Source: an uncultured Deferribacterales bacterium (GTDB taxonomy: Bacteria > Chrysiogenota > Deferribacteres > Deferribacterales > Mucispirillaceae). Taken from it: a stretch of 32,680 nucleotides of DNA. The DNA is taken from assembly GCA_947853665.1 (NCBI GenBank), contig CANTXF010000062.1, positions 1 through 32,680 on the forward strand, read 5' to 3'. Every line of letters begins with the position of its first letter. Within the stretch, counting starts at the first letter, position 1. The translations under genes and the position numbers were made by a program. Under the pieces are notes generated by a model, which worked only from the letters and a program-made list of their open reading frames with translations, was not told the DNA's origin and did not search any database. Shown piece after piece: positions 31,775-32,680 of this stretch.

Positions 31775-32296
31775 TCAACCCTCCCTGTCAGCCGCAAGAG
31801 GCGGATTTACCCAGGAGCCGTAGGCCCCGGTGGAATAAGACGGAATAACGGCAATATCCGCCACTGGAGCGAACATTAAAGCGTCCTCATAAGCCACGGC
31901 CACGGCGTTCTTGCCTTCGCCGACCACGCCGAGATACCACGCCCTGGCTATTTTTCCCGGAACGGCGGAAATGTCCCCGGCTTTTTTATTAAGCTCCTCC
32001 TGAAGATTTTCGGCGGAAACTCCGGAAGAAGCCGCAAACTTATCGAGAGCCCGCAAATTTTTAACGAACTCTTTATCGCTTACTGAAAGGGAGGCGAATA
32101 TCTTTCTGCCGAGAACCGGGTCCAGCTTCGCCCTCCCGGTCAGGAAAAGGGAGGTTTTCATAAAAACGGCAAAATCGTCCTCCGCTCCGAAAACGAATCC
32201 GGGCGTGCCAAACGAACCGGCAAAAACCGCCGCGCCCGCGGCGAAAAGGAAACCACGCCGCCTTACCGGCAAATCGAATAGTTTTTCTGCGACCAT
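31775..32296 (-). CDS. Small subunit of FAD dehydrogenase complex (gluconate 2-dehydrogenase subunit 3 type), Tat-exported
   Basis: From the chosen start the product has 173 residues. A Tat signal is present: LPVRRRGFLFAAGAAVFAGS. The mature part has the small-subunit pattern FMKTSLFLTGRAKLDPVLGR followed by LSVSDKEFVKNLRALDKFAA. This subunit is needed for folding and export of the flavoprotein, which lacks its own signal. A longer frame starts at 32308, but GGAGAAAG inside that extension is ideally placed for the ATG at 32296, so I chose the shorter form. The C-terminal part ends with TGAYGSWVNPP, typical for this family. It is the first gene of the dehydrogenase operon and lies next to a 0.4-kb non-coding stretch with a repeat. 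Confidence 0.88.
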   Translation of the reverse strand: MVAEKLFDLPVRRRGFLFAAGAAVFAGSFGTPGFVFGAEDDFAVFMKTSLFLTGRAKLDPVLGRKIFASLSVSDKEFVKNLRALDKFAASSGVSAENLQEELNKKAGDISAVPGKIARAWYLGVVGEGKNAVAVAYEDALMFAPVADIAVIPSYSTGAYGSWVNPPLAADREG

Positions 32297-32460
32297 ATCT
32301 TTCTCCATATTAAGAAATAGGCGTAATATAAAAGCACTGAAAAAATTATATTAAACGACCGTATTTCATATTACTCCCTGTGTGAAGGCGCGTCAACGTA
32401 TATGCGGAATCTATTGAAATTATATCTTTCCGGCACGGCGTCAATAAAGAAAATAAAAGG
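32297..32460 (-). promoter_or_regulatory. Upstream region of the FAD dehydrogenase operon
   Basis: AT-rich sequence between the start of the small-subunit gene and the repeat copy at 32461. It should hold the operon promoter, but no convincing pair of boxes was identified. Together with the repeat it makes up the gene-free last 384 bases of the window. Confidence 0.35.
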
Positions 32461-32676
32461 CGGCTATCCCCTAACGCAGATAGTTATGGAAGATATTTAT
32501 AATATCAGCTCCAAAGCGCCGCAAACATTCATATTAAAACCTGCGCGGCAAGGCAAACTCGGGGGCTAACCCTTTAGACAGCGCCTGGGCGAACGATTTT
32601 AGTATTATTATTCATTGCCGTGAGCAAGCCGCCGTATTATAAATATTTCCCATAACTTTATTAATCCGCGTAAGGG
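32461..32676 (-). repeat. Dispersed intergenic repeat, copy B, with terminal inverted repeats
   Basis: The left end (CCCTAACGC from 32469, then AGTTATGGAAGATATTTATAATA) and the right end, read on the minus strand (CCCTTACGC ending at 32676, then AGTTATGGGAAATATTTATAATA), form terminal inverted repeats of roughly 40-48 bp. The minus-strand reading matches copy A at 11571-11753, including the identical core GGGAAATATTTATA (32638-32651 here). Between the arms there is no open frame. The structure resembles a miniature inverted-repeat element. Confidence 0.7.
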
Positions 32677-32680
32677 TATA

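Overview
The window looks like a chromosomal segment of a Gram-negative bacterium with a versatile, probably anaerobic or microaerophilic, respiratory metabolism. The Gram-negative assignment rests on a TolC-type outer-membrane factor, a lipid A deacylase-like barrel, several lipoproteins and a Tat-exported molybdoenzyme. Most genes use ATA as the main isoleucine codon although overall composition is near balanced. A lineage such as Deferribacterota is a guess I cannot confirm. No rRNA, tRNA, CRISPR array, transposase or phage gene was seen.

Layout. (1) Bases 1-4874, minus strand: a molybdopterin oxidoreductase operon in the order catalytic subunit, four-cluster ferredoxin subunit, TorD-type chaperone, then a Sec-exported protein cut by the window edge. 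This recalls the A-B-D-C order of periplasmic heme-b molybdoenzymes, although the catalytic subunit itself is DmsA-like. (2) 5010-6455: a MocR-type regulator (GntR helix-turn-helix plus aminotransferase-like domain) that lacks the PLP lysine and carries a nine-G coding tract. It is separated from the molybdoenzyme operon by a strong terminator. (3) 6681-11284, minus: a complete MacAB-TolC-type efflux operon in the order outer-membrane factor, adaptor, ATPase, permease. (4) 11802-15532, plus: a 1000-residue PAS/GAF/GGDEF/PAS/GGDEF-like/EAL cyclic-di-GMP protein, then a cytidylate-kinase-like protein. (5) 15938-20252: two exported alpha/beta hydrolases, a convergent AraC-family regulator, and an exported carboxymuconolactone-decarboxylase/cupin fusion divergent from that regulator. 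This reads as a small inducible accessory locus, and one hydrolase has atypical codon use. (6) 20280-23764: a TPR plus suppressor-of-fused-domain protein, a Bax-inhibitor-1 membrane protein and an unrecognised 422-residue protein. (7) 23905-25947: ModD and a TsdA-like diheme cytochrome c, divergently transcribed. (8) 26012-28919: a lipoprotein of six fibronectin type III domains and an LpxR-like outer-membrane protein. (9) 28996-32296, minus: a three-gene FAD (GMC) dehydrogenase complex of the gluconate/sorbitol dehydrogenase type, with small subunit, flavoprotein and triheme cytochrome c.

How it works together. Periplasmic redox chemistry is the main theme: an electron-donating polyol or sugar-acid dehydrogenase feeding a triheme cytochrome, a diheme cytochrome, and a Mo-bisMGD enzyme. 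ModD probably serves molybdenum use. Envelope functions (efflux, lipid A modification, lipoproteins) form the second theme.

Unexplained non-coding structure includes a dispersed repeat family of about 0.2 kb with terminal inverted repeats (11571-11753 and 32461-32676), a 136-bp segment bounded by 14-bp inverted repeats around the modD stop, a 12-bp palindrome in front of the efflux operon, and several clear hairpin terminators. All functional calls come from reading motifs by eye; no database search was possible.
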